DNA of 64,000 nucleotides from Flavobacterium defluvii (GTDB lineage Bacteria > Bacteroidota > Bacteroidia > Flavobacteriales > Flavobacteriaceae), in NCBI RefSeq assembly GCF_900129555.1, contig NZ_FQWC01000006.1, positions 124,001-188,000 on the forward strand, written 5' to 3'. The notes beneath the pieces were generated by a model. That model did no database searches and was not told the origin of the DNA. It was given only the letters and a program-made list of their open reading frames with translations. The position numbers and the translations under genes are program-made. Of the stretch, positions 1-8,855 are shown in pieces (position 1 is the first letter of the stretch; every line of letters starts with the position of its first letter).

Positions 1-870
1 TCTGTTTTAATTCCGGTTTATAATTATAATGTTTTAGAACTCGTAACCGAACTTGTAAAACAATGTAATTTATGTGGAATTAATTTTGAAATTCTCTGTC
101 AGGACGACGCTTCAAACTCTAAAGAAAATATTCAAAATCAAGAAATTAATTCCTTTTCTAATGGTTCTTTTTTTGTTAATGATACCAATTTAGGAAGAGG
201 AAAAAACATCAATTCTTTAGCCCGAAAAGCAAAATATAACTGGCTTTTAATATTAGATTGCGATACTTTTCCGTCGGATAATAATTTTATTCAAAACTAT
301 ATTTCTGCACTTTCTGAAAGTGTAAATATTATTTTTGGCGGAATTATTTATGAGGATAAAAAACCGCAAAATGAAAAACTTTTGCGCTGGATTTATGGAA
401 AAGAAAGAGAAACTTCTGCCCTTTTATCTTCTAATTTACTAATCAAAAAAGATATTTTTCTGCAATATCCTTTTGATGAATCGATTACGAAATACGGTTA
501 CGAAGATTTGGTTTTTTTCGCTGTTTTGAAGAAAAACAATTTTAACATAAATCAAATTGAAAACCCAACTTTTCATTTAAATCTGGAAACTTCAGAAGCA
601 TTTTTAGCCAAAACAAAAACGGCTTTAGAAAATTTGGTTTTACTTTATAATTCGGGAAAAATTTCTTCAGAAGAAAGTAAAATTATTAAAGTTTTTGAAC
701 TTCTTAAAAAAGTAAAATTGATTCGTTTTGCAAGTTATGTTTTCAAAAAGAATCAAATAAAAATCGAAAGAAATTTGATTTCTGAAAAACCATCTTTATT
801 CCTTTTTGATATTTATAAACTGGGATATTTTTGTTTTTTGCATTCCAGCAAGATTCTCAATAGTTATTGA
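1..870 (+). CDS. Glycosyltransferase family 2 (5' end outside window)
   Basis: The reading frame is open from the first base of the window to a TGA at 868-870, so the start codon lies upstream. The visible 289 residues open with a GT-A strand (SVLIPVYNYN), then a QDDAS segment, and the metal-binding-like LILDCDTFP at about residues 82-90. These are hallmarks of inverting GT2 enzymes, which transfer a sugar from a nucleotide donor. A later YGYEDL motif near residue 160 resembles the acceptor/base loop of many GT2 enzymes. It sits tail to tail with a GT4 gene 9 bp away and belongs to the polysaccharide locus. Donor and acceptor cannot be read from sequence. Confidence 0.88.
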   Translation, partial: SVLIPVYNYNVLELVTELVKQCNLCGINFEILCQDDASNSKENIQNQEINSFSNGSFFVNDTNLGRGKNINSLARKAKYNWLLILDCDTFPSDNNFIQNYISALSESVNIIFGGIIYEDKKPQNEKLLRWIYGKERETSALLSSNLLIKKDIFLQYPFDESITKYGYEDLVFFAVLKKNNFNINQIENPTFHLNLETSEAFLAKTKTALENLVLLYNSGKISSEESKIIKVFELLKKVKLIRFASYVFKKNQIKIERNLISEKPSLFLFDIYKLGYFCFLHSSKILNSY

Positions 871-879
871 GTCTAATTG

Positions 880-1965
880 TTATAATTCTTCTAAAAATGA
901 TCTCCACTTCTCCATTATTTTCTCTACAGAATAATTCTCAGAAGAGTGCTTGGCGTTCTTTCCAAACTCCAATCTTAAATCTTCATTTTCAATTAAGGCA
1001 GAAAGTTTTTCAATAAACAATAAATCATCATTATCCGGAATCAGAAATCCATTTTTGTTATTTTTAATTATTGCTCTGGGTCCCGTTGGACAATCGAAAG
1101 CAATACAAGGTAAACCGGAAGCCATTGCTTCTAATAAAACCATAGGAAAACCTTCAGTTCTGGAAGTCATCACATAAATCGAAGATTCAAGATATTTTTC
1201 TTCGATATTTTTCACGAAACTGAAAATATGTATGTTTAAAGTCATTCCTAAATCAACAACAATAGTATTTAAAGAATCAACTTCATCAGTATAAATTTCC
1301 AAAGTCCAATCCGGATGTATATCGATTACTTTTTCCCAAATTACTATTAATCGGTCTAATCCTTTTTCATAAGAATTTCGGGCAACGCAAATAACCTTTT
1401 TGTTTTTTAAATCTGAAACTAGTTTAGTTTGAATCCAAGATGGATTCGGAATTACAATTCCGTTTTTAACGTTCCATTCTTCTAAATTTTCTTCCGATAA
1501 AGCCACAATTTTGGTAAACTTTCGAACACCAAAATCTTTAAATCGATATTTTATTTTTGAAATAAACTTCGATATAAAATCAGATTTTAAAGGATTTTCT
1601 TCAATAAATTTAGAACCGTGAATTTCAAAAACAATCGGAATTTTGGTTTTAATTACGAAAGGAAAAATAAAAGCTTTTAAACCATTGTCAGCAACCAAAA
1701 TTACATGTGGATTAATTTCTTTTACTTTTTGATTTATCTGCTTTTTATAGGCTTTTAAAAACTGAAAAGGATTTCCGTTTAAAATAATATTATGAAAGAT
1801 AACTTTAGAATTAAAGTCATAAAAAGGCAAATCTTCTGTTTCATTTTGAGATAAAATATGCACTTCATAATTAAAATGTTCTGTAAAATAATTGGCTTTA
1901 AGTGATAGAACTCGAGCCACGCCGCCGGCATTTTTTATTTTGGGAACAATGTAAAGGAGTTTCAT
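880..1965 (-). CDS. Glycosyltransferase family 4 (GT-B)
   Basis: This 361-residue cytosolic enzyme opens with LLYIVPKIKNAGGVARV, the glycine-rich N-terminal loop of GT4 retaining transferases. It carries the C-terminal donor-site signature EGFPMVLLEAMASGLP (E-x7-E type) near residues 265-280, followed by FDCPTGP. It is expected to add one sugar to a lipid-linked glycan. Its ATG overlaps the TGA of the upstream FdtA-like gene by 4 bp (ATGA at 1962-1965), so the two are probably translationally coupled. The specific linkage is not inferable. Confidence 0.9.
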   Translation of the reverse strand: MKLLYIVPKIKNAGGVARVLSLKANYFTEHFNYEVHILSQNETEDLPFYDFNSKVIFHNIILNGNPFQFLKAYKKQINQKVKEINPHVILVADNGLKAFIFPFVIKTKIPIVFEIHGSKFIEENPLKSDFISKFISKIKYRFKDFGVRKFTKIVALSEENLEEWNVKNGIVIPNPSWIQTKLVSDLKNKKVICVARNSYEKGLDRLIVIWEKVIDIHPDWTLEIYTDEVDSLNTIVVDLGMTLNIHIFSFVKNIEEKYLESSIYVMTSRTEGFPMVLLEAMASGLPCIAFDCPTGPRAIIKNNKNGFLIPDNDDLLFIEKLSALIENEDLRLEFGKNAKHSSENYSVEKIMEKWRSFLEEL

Positions 1966-2366
1966 CTTTTGGAACTCAAAAAGGTTTCATAATCACGAAT
2001 ATAGTCGGTTTCTTCAAAAACATCCGAAGCCAAAACAAGACAGATTGCACCAGAAGAAAAATTCTCTAATTCTCTCCAAATTCCTTTTGGCAAATGAAGG
2101 CCAACGTTTGGCTTATTCAAAAGAAAACTCTTTTTGTCTTTTCCGTCATTAACCGTTACTTCAAAACTTCCGCTTAAAGCGATCAAAACTTCATGCTGTT
2201 CGATATGCGAATGTCCGCCGCGAAAAGCACTGCTTGGAACATCAAAAAGATAATAAACCCTTTTAAATTCAAACGGTAAAACACCATTTTGAATAAAAGC
2301 TAAATTTCCGCTTAAGTCTTCAACAACCGGAATTTTAAGTAATTCTATATCGTGAATTGTTGTCAT
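1962..2366 (-). CDS. FdtA/QdtA-type dTDP-4-oxo-6-deoxyhexose 3,4-ketoisomerase (WxcM-like cupin)
   Basis: About 134 residues form one cupin domain with RGGHSH, the pattern around the catalytic histidine of FdtA/QdtA enzymes, and a matching tail (GIWRELENFSSGAICLVLAS, then DYIRDYETF). Known members convert dTDP-6-deoxy-xylo-4-hexulose to the 3-keto isomer, which a DegT-type aminotransferase then aminates to a 3-amino-3,6-dideoxyhexose. Such an aminotransferase lies at 6771-7910, so a Fuc3N- or Qui3N-type sugar is a reasonable inference. I chose the ATG at 2366, because it overlaps the stop of the upstream GT gene as ATGA and matches the family N-terminus. The in-frame ATG at 2396 would add ten poorly fitting residues. 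Confidence 0.85.
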   Translation of the reverse strand: MTTIHDIELLKIPVVEDLSGNLAFIQNGVLPFEFKRVYYLFDVPSSAFRGGHSHIEQHEVLIALSGSFEVTVNDGKDKKSFLLNKPNVGLHLPKGIWRELENFSSGAICLVLASDVFEETDYIRDYETFLSSKR

Positions 2367-3466
2367 AATTCGTTTTTCTGCAATAAATTTAACCATTGCT
2401 GCCCAATTTTTTCAAGTAAAAAAGGTGCAATGCTGTTCAATGTATTTTCTTCACATTTTTGATATAAGTCTTTATCTGAAACTAATAAATTAATTGCTTC
2501 GGTTAGTTTCTCCCAATTTTGATTTTCGACTAAAATACCATTTTCAAAGGAAGAAATCATATCCCTTGGACCAAAATCACAATCAAAAGATACAACGGGA
2601 ATTTCGCAGCCTAAAGCTTCTAAAATACTATTTGGAAAGCCTTCATTTTTGCTGCTTAAAACTAGAAATTGAGCTTTTTTAAGATACTTAAAAGGATTAT
2701 TTTGATAACCAATAAGATGTACAAATTGTTCGGTTTTAGATTCTAAAATTGCTTTTTTAAGTTTTGATTCATCTCCATTCCCAACAATTACCAAATGAAT
2801 TTGTTTTTGCGGTAAATCAGATTTTGCATAACTGGAAATCAGTTTATCAAATTGTTTTATTTCGTTTTCATATTGTCCGACTGCAATTATAAAATCAAAA
2901 TTGAGATCGATTTCTTCGTTTTGTTTTTCTTTAATTTCTTCAAGATTTAACGGATTATGAATCGTTACAACATTCTTTAAATGATGTTTATTTTCAATCA
3001 ACGTTTTCATTTCATCGGTAATCGCGACATTGGCCAAACAATGATTGTACATCAATCTTGTTAAAAACGAATTGTTGGGCATGTAATGATCGATCAAAAA
3101 ACTATGAACCGTAAAAATGGTTTTGGCATTATAAATAAATCGGGCCAAAATTAGTTCCTGAATAATCTTTGTTCTAAAACGAAAATCAATAATAAAATCG
3201 AATTTATTTTTATTCAAATACGTTCTCAAAGCTTTTAATCGCTTAATTTTATTGAAAATACCATTACTTTTATTTTTCAATAAACCAAGATTTACCAATT
3301 TTCCCGAATACGGAAAACTCACTTCATCGAGAACAATTATAATATCAACCTCAAAACCCTGACGTTCAAAAAAAATAGACAAATTTGCCATTACTTTATC
3401 GCTTCCGCCTCCGCTGAGACGATAACCTATTAAAGCAATTTTCTTTTTTTTGTGAGACAATATCAT
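2363..3466 (-). CDS. Glycosyltransferase family 4 (GT-B)
   Basis: The 367-residue product begins with KKIALIGYRLSGGGSDKVMANL, the N-terminal GT-B strand and glycine loop seen in GT4 enzymes. It ends with SSKNEGFPNSILEALGCEIP (E-x7-E) followed by FDCDFGPRDMI. These place it among retaining transferases that act on lipid-linked oligosaccharides at the cytoplasmic face. It is first in a three-gene leftward run (GT4, FdtA-like, GT4) joined by two ATGA overlaps. The 45 bp to the divergent GT2 gene at 3512 must hold the promoters for both directions. Confidence 0.9.
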   Translation of the reverse strand: MILSHKKKKIALIGYRLSGGGSDKVMANLSIFFERQGFEVDIIIVLDEVSFPYSGKLVNLGLLKNKSNGIFNKIKRLKALRTYLNKNKFDFIIDFRFRTKIIQELILARFIYNAKTIFTVHSFLIDHYMPNNSFLTRLMYNHCLANVAITDEMKTLIENKHHLKNVVTIHNPLNLEEIKEKQNEEIDLNFDFIIAVGQYENEIKQFDKLISSYAKSDLPQKQIHLVIVGNGDESKLKKAILESKTEQFVHLIGYQNNPFKYLKKAQFLVLSSKNEGFPNSILEALGCEIPVVSFDCDFGPRDMISSFENGILVENQNWEKLTEAINLLVSDKDLYQKCEENTLNSIAPFLLEKIGQQWLNLLQKNEL

Positions 3467-3511
3467 CGACGTTTTCTTATTTTCGTATCAAATATAACTC
3501 TTTAAAACAAA

Positions 3512-4405
3512 ATGCAGGATAAATCATTGGTAACCATTATTTGCTTGTGCTACAATCATGAAAATTTTGTTGTAGAAAGTTTAATATCGGCATTAAATCA
3601 GGATTATCCTTTTATTGAAGTTATTATTGTTGATGATTTTAGCACCGATAATTCCAGAGAAGTTATTAGAAATTGGCTGACAGATTATCCGCAGATTCAG
3701 TTTATTGAAAGCGAAACCAATTTAGGAAGCACAAAATCGTTTAATAAAGCGCTGAAACTGGCTAAAGGTGAATATATTATCGATTTGGCCTGCGATGATA
3801 TTTTACTGCCAAATTGTGTTTTACTCCAAATAAAAGCTTTTCAGGAAAGCCAATTTAAAAATCTTGGTGCAGTTTACGGAAATGCCGAATTAATTACTGA
3901 AAATGGTCAGCACGATTCTTACTATTTTAGTGTAAATGAAGCAAAAAAAACAATTGAAAAACGACAAACCGGAGATATTTATTTAAGCGTAATTTCTGGC
4001 GGAAACAGTATTTGTTCGGTCTCTTCGATGGTTAAAAAATCTGTTTTTGATGATTTAAAAGGTTATGATGAAAATCTTGCTTATGAAGATCTGGACTTTT
4101 GGATTCGTGCGTCACGCAAATATAATTTTGATTTTATTGATGAAATCCTGATTCAGAAAAGAATATCTACAGCTTCTTTTGGAACTCATTTTTATCTTAA
4201 AAACGATTCAAGATCTAAAAAGATAAATTATTCTACTTATTTGATTATCAAAAAAGCAATCAAATTAAACAGAACAAAACAAGAACATAAAGCTATTTTA
4301 AAACGAATGCATTTTGAACTTATTCTGGCTTTTAAAACTTCGAATTTTAAATTGTTTTTTAAATATATTGTATTAGAGTTTAAACAAAGAATTAAAATAA
4401 TTTAA
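3512..4405 (+). CDS. Glycosyltransferase family 2
   Basis: This is a complete GT2 enzyme of 297 residues. The N-terminus has VTIICLCYNHENFVVESLISAL. The nucleotide-binding IIVDDFSTDNS lies at residues 37-47, and the DXD-like segment IDLACDDILLP near 90. A YEDLDFWIR motif near residue 192 matches the acceptor/base loop (ED) of SpsA-like enzymes. It is transcribed away from the leftward GT4 operon and ends before a large inverted repeat that separates it from the convergent acyltransferase gene. The sugar specificity is unknown. Confidence 0.9.
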   Translation: MQDKSLVTIICLCYNHENFVVESLISALNQDYPFIEVIIVDDFSTDNSREVIRNWLTDYPQIQFIESETNLGSTKSFNKALKLAKGEYIIDLACDDILLPNCVLLQIKAFQESQFKNLGAVYGNAELITENGQHDSYYFSVNEAKKTIEKRQTGDIYLSVISGGNSICSVSSMVKKSVFDDLKGYDENLAYEDLDFWIRASRKYNFDFIDEILIQKRISTASFGTHFYLKNDSRSKKINYSTYLIIKKAIKLNRTKQEHKAILKRMHFELILAFKTSNFKLFFKYIVLEFKQRIKII

Positions 4406-4412
4406 AAATAAA

Positions 4413-4525
4413 AAAATCCGTTTAATCCGTGTTTTCGCGATAGCGAATCTGTTAAATCCGTGTTCCATTTTGTACGCAGAAAAAACGGATTTACTTCGTA
4501 AAAACACGGATTTAAACGGTTTTAA
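4413..4525. repeat. Imperfect inverted repeat between convergent genes
   Basis: The gap between the convergent GT2 and acyltransferase genes is filled by two arms rich in AATCCGTG. The left arm reads outward as AATCCGTTTAATCCGTG, and the reverse complement of the right arm starts ACCGTTTAAATCCGTG. The left half also contains TTCGCGATAGCGAAT, almost identical to a segment in the repeat at 49830-49938, so both belong to one dispersed family. It could act as a bidirectional terminator, which is inference. Confidence 0.75.
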
Positions 4526-4534
4526 TGTTTTTCT

Positions 4535-5281
4535 TTAAATCGTTAGAAAATCATCTAATTGCTGTTTTTCTCCCTGCCAGTCTCTCGAAATATTATTTCT
4601 AATTAATTTGGCAGGAACGCCGCCTATCAGAATATTTTCGCCAAGCGAAGTATAATCCTTTGTTGCTAAACTATTGGATGCAATTGTACAAAAATCAGGT
4701 GTTTTTGTTCCTTTCATTATAGAAACTCTGTTACTCATAAAATTATAATTTCCGATAAAAATTGGCGCTGACTTTGGCAGTTTGTCTCCAGTTTGCGTAT
4801 CAATTAAATCGTGAAAATTAGTGTCAATAATTTGGCATTCAGATCCAAAACGGGCATAATCTCCCAAAACGATTTTTTCACTACAAATTAATTTTCCGGC
4901 GGAAGCCATCGAAGCCATATTTCCTAATGCGCAAACGGCATTTTCTCCAACAAAAACAAAGCAATCTTTACCAAATTGAAATTTTCCTTTGAATATTAAT
5001 TTTCCTAAAATATTAATTTCTGCAATTCCTTTGTGTGCTTTATTTAGTTCGTAAGGCTGACCAAAACCAATCATTCCTTTTTGAATTTTTCCGTCGATTT
5101 GAATATCACCTTTTATGGAACTAAATTTTACTTTTCCGTAAAAGAAAACAGGAAGTTTTTTGGCAGTTTGAAAAGGCAGTTTTTTAAAATTAAAATACAA
5201 CGTTTTTGTCCAGTTTACTTTGCAGTAAAACCGGAATTTATGATAAAATGAACGGCATTTTCTATAACTATTCTGAATCAT
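4535..5281 (-). CDS. Left-handed beta-helix acyltransferase (WbbJ/LbetaH type)
   Basis: About 248 residues. The second half shows the short hexapeptide rhythm of LbetaH O-acetyltransferases (LGDYARFGSECQIIDTNFHDL, IGNYNFMSNRVSIMKGTKTPDFCTIASNSL), ending with the usual IGGVPAKLIRNN tail. A histidine in the NFHD loop is in the position of the catalytic base of this fold. It probably acetylates a sugar of the polysaccharide made by this locus. The ATG at 5281 gives a 14-bp overlap with the flippase gene; an ATG at 5305 would overlap by 38 bp and is less likely. Confidence 0.82.
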   Translation of the reverse strand: MIQNSYRKCRSFYHKFRFYCKVNWTKTLYFNFKKLPFQTAKKLPVFFYGKVKFSSIKGDIQIDGKIQKGMIGFGQPYELNKAHKGIAEINILGKLIFKGKFQFGKDCFVFVGENAVCALGNMASMASAGKLICSEKIVLGDYARFGSECQIIDTNFHDLIDTQTGDKLPKSAPIFIGNYNFMSNRVSIMKGTKTPDFCTIASNSLATKDYTSLGENILIGGVPAKLIRNNISRDWQGEKQQLDDFLTI

Positions 5282-6767
5282 TTTTATCTTTTTTTCGCTG
5301 AACAAATGACGTAAATATTTCGCTTAAATTGATCTTTTTATGAATTTGGCTAATGCTGAAAAGAATTGAAATTAAAACTACAACAATCATTAATCCAAAT
5401 TTTAAAACCGGATTTGTAATGTACTGAATCAAAAATGCTGAAGCAGAAATTGCAATGCAAATTGAATATATTTTATAAAACTGATTTTCAAAATAAAAGC
5501 TATATCGCTTTTTGGTTATCATTTTTAGTCCAATAAAATGTATCAAAAAATACAAACTGAAACTAATTCCCAAACCTTCTAAACTGTAAAAATAATATCC
5601 TAAAATATTTAACATCAAAAACAAAACATTAAAACCAATGGCAGTTTTAACGAACATTTTCGAGTCGCCTTTGGCAATTAAAATAAATCCCATTGACCAG
5701 GAAACGGCTCGAAACAACATTCCTATAATCCCAATACTTACCATTGGGATTATTTCGTAAAATTTTGAAGTATAGATAATTTTTACAATCAAAGGACTGA
5801 ATGCCAGAAACAAAACAATAATGGGCATTATAATTAAAACAGAAACATAAGCCTGTTGTTCGACACTTTCTCTAATTTTTTCATTATCAGAATTAATCGC
5901 AGAAAGTTTCGGAAAATAATCGGTACTCATTACCGTAAAAATAATTCCGACATACGAGTTTAATAATGTAAAACCGGCATTGTAAAAACCAACTTGTTCA
6001 AAACCTCCTGTTTTTCCAACATAAATTTGAACTAAATAAGTCGACAACAATGTTAAAACACTGCTTATTGTGAGCATAAAACCCAATTTTACGATCAGTT
6101 TTCCTTCTAATAAAAGTGCTGAATTTGGTATTTTTTCTTTTTCAATTTTAATTTTATTCGAATAATAAAAGGAAAAAATCAAGGATGAAAAAGAAGTAAT
6201 AATTATGGTGGGAAGTATGGCATCAATTTTCAAAAAATAATATAACGGAATTGAAAAAAGAAGTCCGAAAAGATTTCCGTATAAATTGGCCTTTGCTAAA
6301 AAACGAAAAGATCGTAAACCTTGTAAAACTGCCAATTGACCTGAACTTAATAATTTAAACAAAACAGTAACCGAAAGAATTGCAAAAGAAAAAGTTTGAT
6401 CAGGATTTCCAAACGTGATGATACTTAAAGCTTTTGAAAAAACAAAAGTTAAAACCATTCCTAAAATCCCGGTAAAAAAAACAATCTTTTTTACGGTTTG
6501 AATCGTTTTTGAAACCGTTTTTAAATCTTCATTTTTATAATTTTCAGAAATGTTTTTTACAGCGCTGGTTTCAATTCCCAAACCAGAAATACTGCTTAAA
6601 ACTCCCAAAGTAGAATTTAATAAAGCTATAATTCCCATTCCGGCCGGGCCTATAAAAACAGCTATTAATTTGGTACGGATAATGGATATTAAAATCGAAA
6701 AAAACTGAACTCCGCCAAAAAGCGAAGTTGTTTTTAAAATTTGCTGATATGATTTTTTATCAGACAC
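5268..6767 (-). CDS. Wzx-type polysaccharide flippase (MATE/MOP superfamily)
   Basis: This 499-residue polytopic membrane protein has about 12-14 hydrophobic helices. Its N-terminal block, LKTTSLFGGVQFFSILISIIRTKLIAVFIGPAGMGIIAL, matches O-antigen translocases, with the TK(L/I)IAxFIGPxGxG signature. Wzx proteins flip undecaprenyl-linked repeat units across the inner membrane. It follows the aminotransferase gene by 3 bp and overlaps the acyltransferase gene, so it is part of the same leftward operon. No Wzy polymerase or ligase is in the window, so the full locus extends to the left. Confidence 0.87.
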   Translation of the reverse strand: MSDKKSYQQILKTTSLFGGVQFFSILISIIRTKLIAVFIGPAGMGIIALLNSTLGVLSSISGLGIETSAVKNISENYKNEDLKTVSKTIQTVKKIVFFTGILGMVLTFVFSKALSIITFGNPDQTFSFAILSVTVLFKLLSSGQLAVLQGLRSFRFLAKANLYGNLFGLLFSIPLYYFLKIDAILPTIIITSFSSLIFSFYYSNKIKIEKEKIPNSALLLEGKLIVKLGFMLTISSVLTLLSTYLVQIYVGKTGGFEQVGFYNAGFTLLNSYVGIIFTVMSTDYFPKLSAINSDNEKIRESVEQQAYVSVLIIMPIIVLFLAFSPLIVKIIYTSKFYEIIPMVSIGIIGMLFRAVSWSMGFILIAKGDSKMFVKTAIGFNVLFLMLNILGYYFYSLEGLGISFSLYFLIHFIGLKMITKKRYSFYFENQFYKIYSICIAISASAFLIQYITNPVLKFGLMIVVVLISILFSISQIHKKINLSEIFTSFVQRKKDKNDSE

Positions 6768-6770
6768 GAA

Positions 6771-7910
6771 TTAATATTTGTTTAAAATTTCGATAATAAA
6801 ATCAACTTCCGTTTCGGTTAAAACCGGACTTATTGGTAAACTTAAAACTTCGTTATGAATTTTCTCTGTTACAGGAAATGACAAATTATTCCAGTCAGGA
6901 AATGCTTTTTGTTTGTGTGGTGGTACCGGATAATGAATAACAGTCTGAATATTATTTTGGGTTAAATAATCTTGCAGATTTTCTCTGTTTTCTGTTCGGA
7001 TAACAAATAAATGAAAAACATGATTATCTGAATAATCCCAAAATGGTAGTATTATTTTATTGTTTTTAATTTCAGATAAATATCGTTTGGCAATTGCTTT
7101 TCGTTTGGTATTGTCTGTATCTAAATTGGGTAATTTCAAATTTAAAAATGCGGCCTGCAATTCATCTAATCTTGAATTCACACCAACAAAATCGTTATAA
7201 TATTTTTTCTCTGAACCATAATTTCGAAGTGAAAAAAGCACTTTTGCCAACTCAGAATCGTTTGTTGTTATTGCTCCGCCATCGCCTAAACAACCAAGAT
7301 TGCTTCCCGGATAAAAACTAAATGCACAAGCACTTTGTAGCTCTTCGACTTCGCTCAGAGTGACATGTGTATTAATTGGAATTTGGTTTTTAAAATTTTG
7401 GAATTTTAAAACTCCATGAGATTGTGCACAATCTTCAACTACAATTAGATTATTTTCTATTGCAATTTCATTTATTTTATCCATTTCAGCCAATTGTCCG
7501 TACAAATGAACGGCTAAAATTGCCTTTGTTTTTGAGGTTATTTTTTCCTGAATTAAATCGGGATTTATGTTGTAGGTTTCTAATTTTGGTTCAACTAAAA
7601 CAGGAACTAAATCTGCCTGCAAAATGGCTAAAATACTGGCAATGTAGGTATTTGCGGGAACAATTATTTCGTCGCCTTTTTTGAGTTTTCCTAATTGTAT
7701 ATAACCTTTAAAAATCAATACTAAAGCATCGAAACCATTTCCAACTCCTATGCAGTATTTGGTTTGGCAGTATTCGGCGAAAGCCTTTTCAAATATTTCT
7801 GTTTCTTTTCCTAAAATGTACCAGCCGCTTTCTAAAACTGATTTCAGTTTTTCCTGAAAAGCAGTTTCATACGGTTCGTTTATCTTTTTTAGGTCCAGAA
7901 ATGATATCAT
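6771..7910 (-). CDS. DegT/DnrJ/EryC1/StrS sugar aminotransferase, with an in-frame repeat insertion
   Basis: The 379-residue PLP enzyme shows the family order: N-terminal FLDLKKINEPY, VGNGFDALVL, GDEIIVPANTYIAS, VEDCAQSHG (Asp contacting PLP), then FSFYPGSNLGCLGDGGAI, and RLDELQAAFL. In most relatives the PLP-lysine sits in FSFYP-x-K; here the aligned residue reads S (YPGSN), so the lysine is apparently missing. It would aminate the 3-keto sugar made by the FdtA-like protein at 1962-2366. Between AQSHG and FSFYPG there are about 30 residues instead of about 15. The extra VTLSEVEEL is the translation of a dispersed hairpin repeat at 7340-7364. Activity of this copy is therefore uncertain. Confidence 0.85.
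   Translation of the reverse strand: MISFLDLKKINEPYETAFQEKLKSVLESGWYILGKETEIFEKAFAEYCQTKYCIGVGNGFDALVLIFKGYIQLGKLKKGDEIIVPANTYIASILAILQADLVPVLVEPKLETYNINPDLIQEKITSKTKAILAVHLYGQLAEMDKINEIAIENNLIVVEDCAQSHGVLKFQNFKNQIPINTHVTLSEVEELQSACAFSFYPGSNLGCLGDGGAITTNDSELAKVLFSLRNYGSEKKYYNDFVGVNSRLDELQAAFLNLKLPNLDTDNTKRKAIAKRYLSEIKNNKIILPFWDYSDNHVFHLFVIRTENRENLQDYLTQNNIQTVIHYPVPPHKQKAFPDWNNLSFPVTEKIHNEVLSLPISPVLTETEVDFIIEILNKY
7340..7364 (-). repeat. TGAGCGAAGTCGA hairpin repeat inside a coding sequence
   Basis: Read on the minus strand this 25-bp copy has stem halves CTCT and AGAG around the conserved loop core GAGCGAAGTCGA, preceded by GTCA. It matches the intergenic copy at 37844-37869 at 24 of 25 positions. 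It is translated in frame as VTLSEVEEL within the aminotransferase gene. Confidence 0.88.
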
Positions 7911-8854
7911 TTTATAGCAATTTTATAAAAATCCTGATTGTAAACAGCGCAGCCAAGTTCTTCTTTTTGTTTCAAAAGTCCTGAACTATAACCTGATTCG
8001 TTTTCTTCATTTACAATTCCCATATCAAAAAATTGTTTTCCTTTTCGTTTGTATTTGTGAATCAGATTAATGAATAAAAAATCGAGCGCCCTGAATTCTT
8101 CACCAATTTTTGAAGTTGCGCCATATTGTGATTTTACTACATTTTCTGTTTCAAAAATGGTAATTCCGGCAATAATTTCTTCATTTTTGTAAACTGAAAA
8201 TTGTTTGATATTTTGAGGGAAATTTTGCTTTAAAAGTGTTATTTCTTCTTTGGTATGAACTGGTTTTGCATTGAATTTTTCCAACAATCTTGGTTCTAAA
8301 ATCTCGTTCCAAAATGGTTTAAAATCTTGTTCTTCAACAACATCCAAATCGAGATTTTCAATTCTTCTGAAATGTTTTAATTTACTTTTAGAAATTTGAA
8401 GAGGCGATTGTAAATTAACAGCCAGATTCATTTCTTTTCGTTCTGAAATGGCATTTCTTTTAAAAAGGAAAAAATCCATTTCCCGGTTTCCTTTCGGGAA
8501 ATAAAAATCCGGAATAGGTTTGTAATAAAAAGTTTCTATTTTATTTTCTTTTAAAAAATATAAAACAGAATCTAAAATGGCTTCAACTTTTTCAGCATTT
8601 AATTTTGAAAGGTAAACCAAACCTCCATAAGTAAGTCCCTGATGCGAGTGAATTTCGTTTCCTTTTTTATTTGCAGGAAGAACAGCTCGTAATTTTTCTT
8701 CTTCAAAAATTAAAAGCGAAAAATCTTCAAAACGATCTTTATGATATTCCATAAAATCACGATGAAACAAAAATGTTGCATTTTTGGCCTGACTGATAAA
8801 ATCATTCCAAATTTGATAGTCATTTTGATCGTATTTTTTTACGGTGTATTTCAT
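7907..8854 (-). CDS. FemAB/GNAT-like acyltransferase of the polysaccharide locus
   Basis: The 315-residue protein contains ATFLFHRDFMEYHKDRF near residue 25, a first GNAT-like domain, and a second half with FSVYKNEEIIAGITIFETENVVKSQYGATS and ALDFLFINLIHKYKRKGKQFFDMGIV. That layout is typical of FemAB-related/GNAT N-acyltransferases found in O-antigen and capsule clusters. It overlaps the aminotransferase start by ATGA (7907-7910), so acylation of the new amino sugar is a plausible role. The start at 8854 leaves 1 bp to the TRIC gene. A longer start at 8875 would overlap that gene and is less fitting. Confidence 0.7.
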   Translation of the reverse strand: MKYTVKKYDQNDYQIWNDFISQAKNATFLFHRDFMEYHKDRFEDFSLLIFEEEKLRAVLPANKKGNEIHSHQGLTYGGLVYLSKLNAEKVEAILDSVLYFLKENKIETFYYKPIPDFYFPKGNREMDFFLFKRNAISERKEMNLAVNLQSPLQISKSKLKHFRRIENLDLDVVEEQDFKPFWNEILEPRLLEKFNAKPVHTKEEITLLKQNFPQNIKQFSVYKNEEIIAGITIFETENVVKSQYGATSKIGEEFRALDFLFINLIHKYKRKGKQFFDMGIVNEENESGYSSGLLKQKEELGCAVYNQDFYKIAIK

Positions 8855-8855
8855 A

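Noticed and set aside
7094..7321. 75-residue plus-strand ORF inside the aminotransferase gene
   Set aside because: Antisense shadow of a conserved gene on the other strand.
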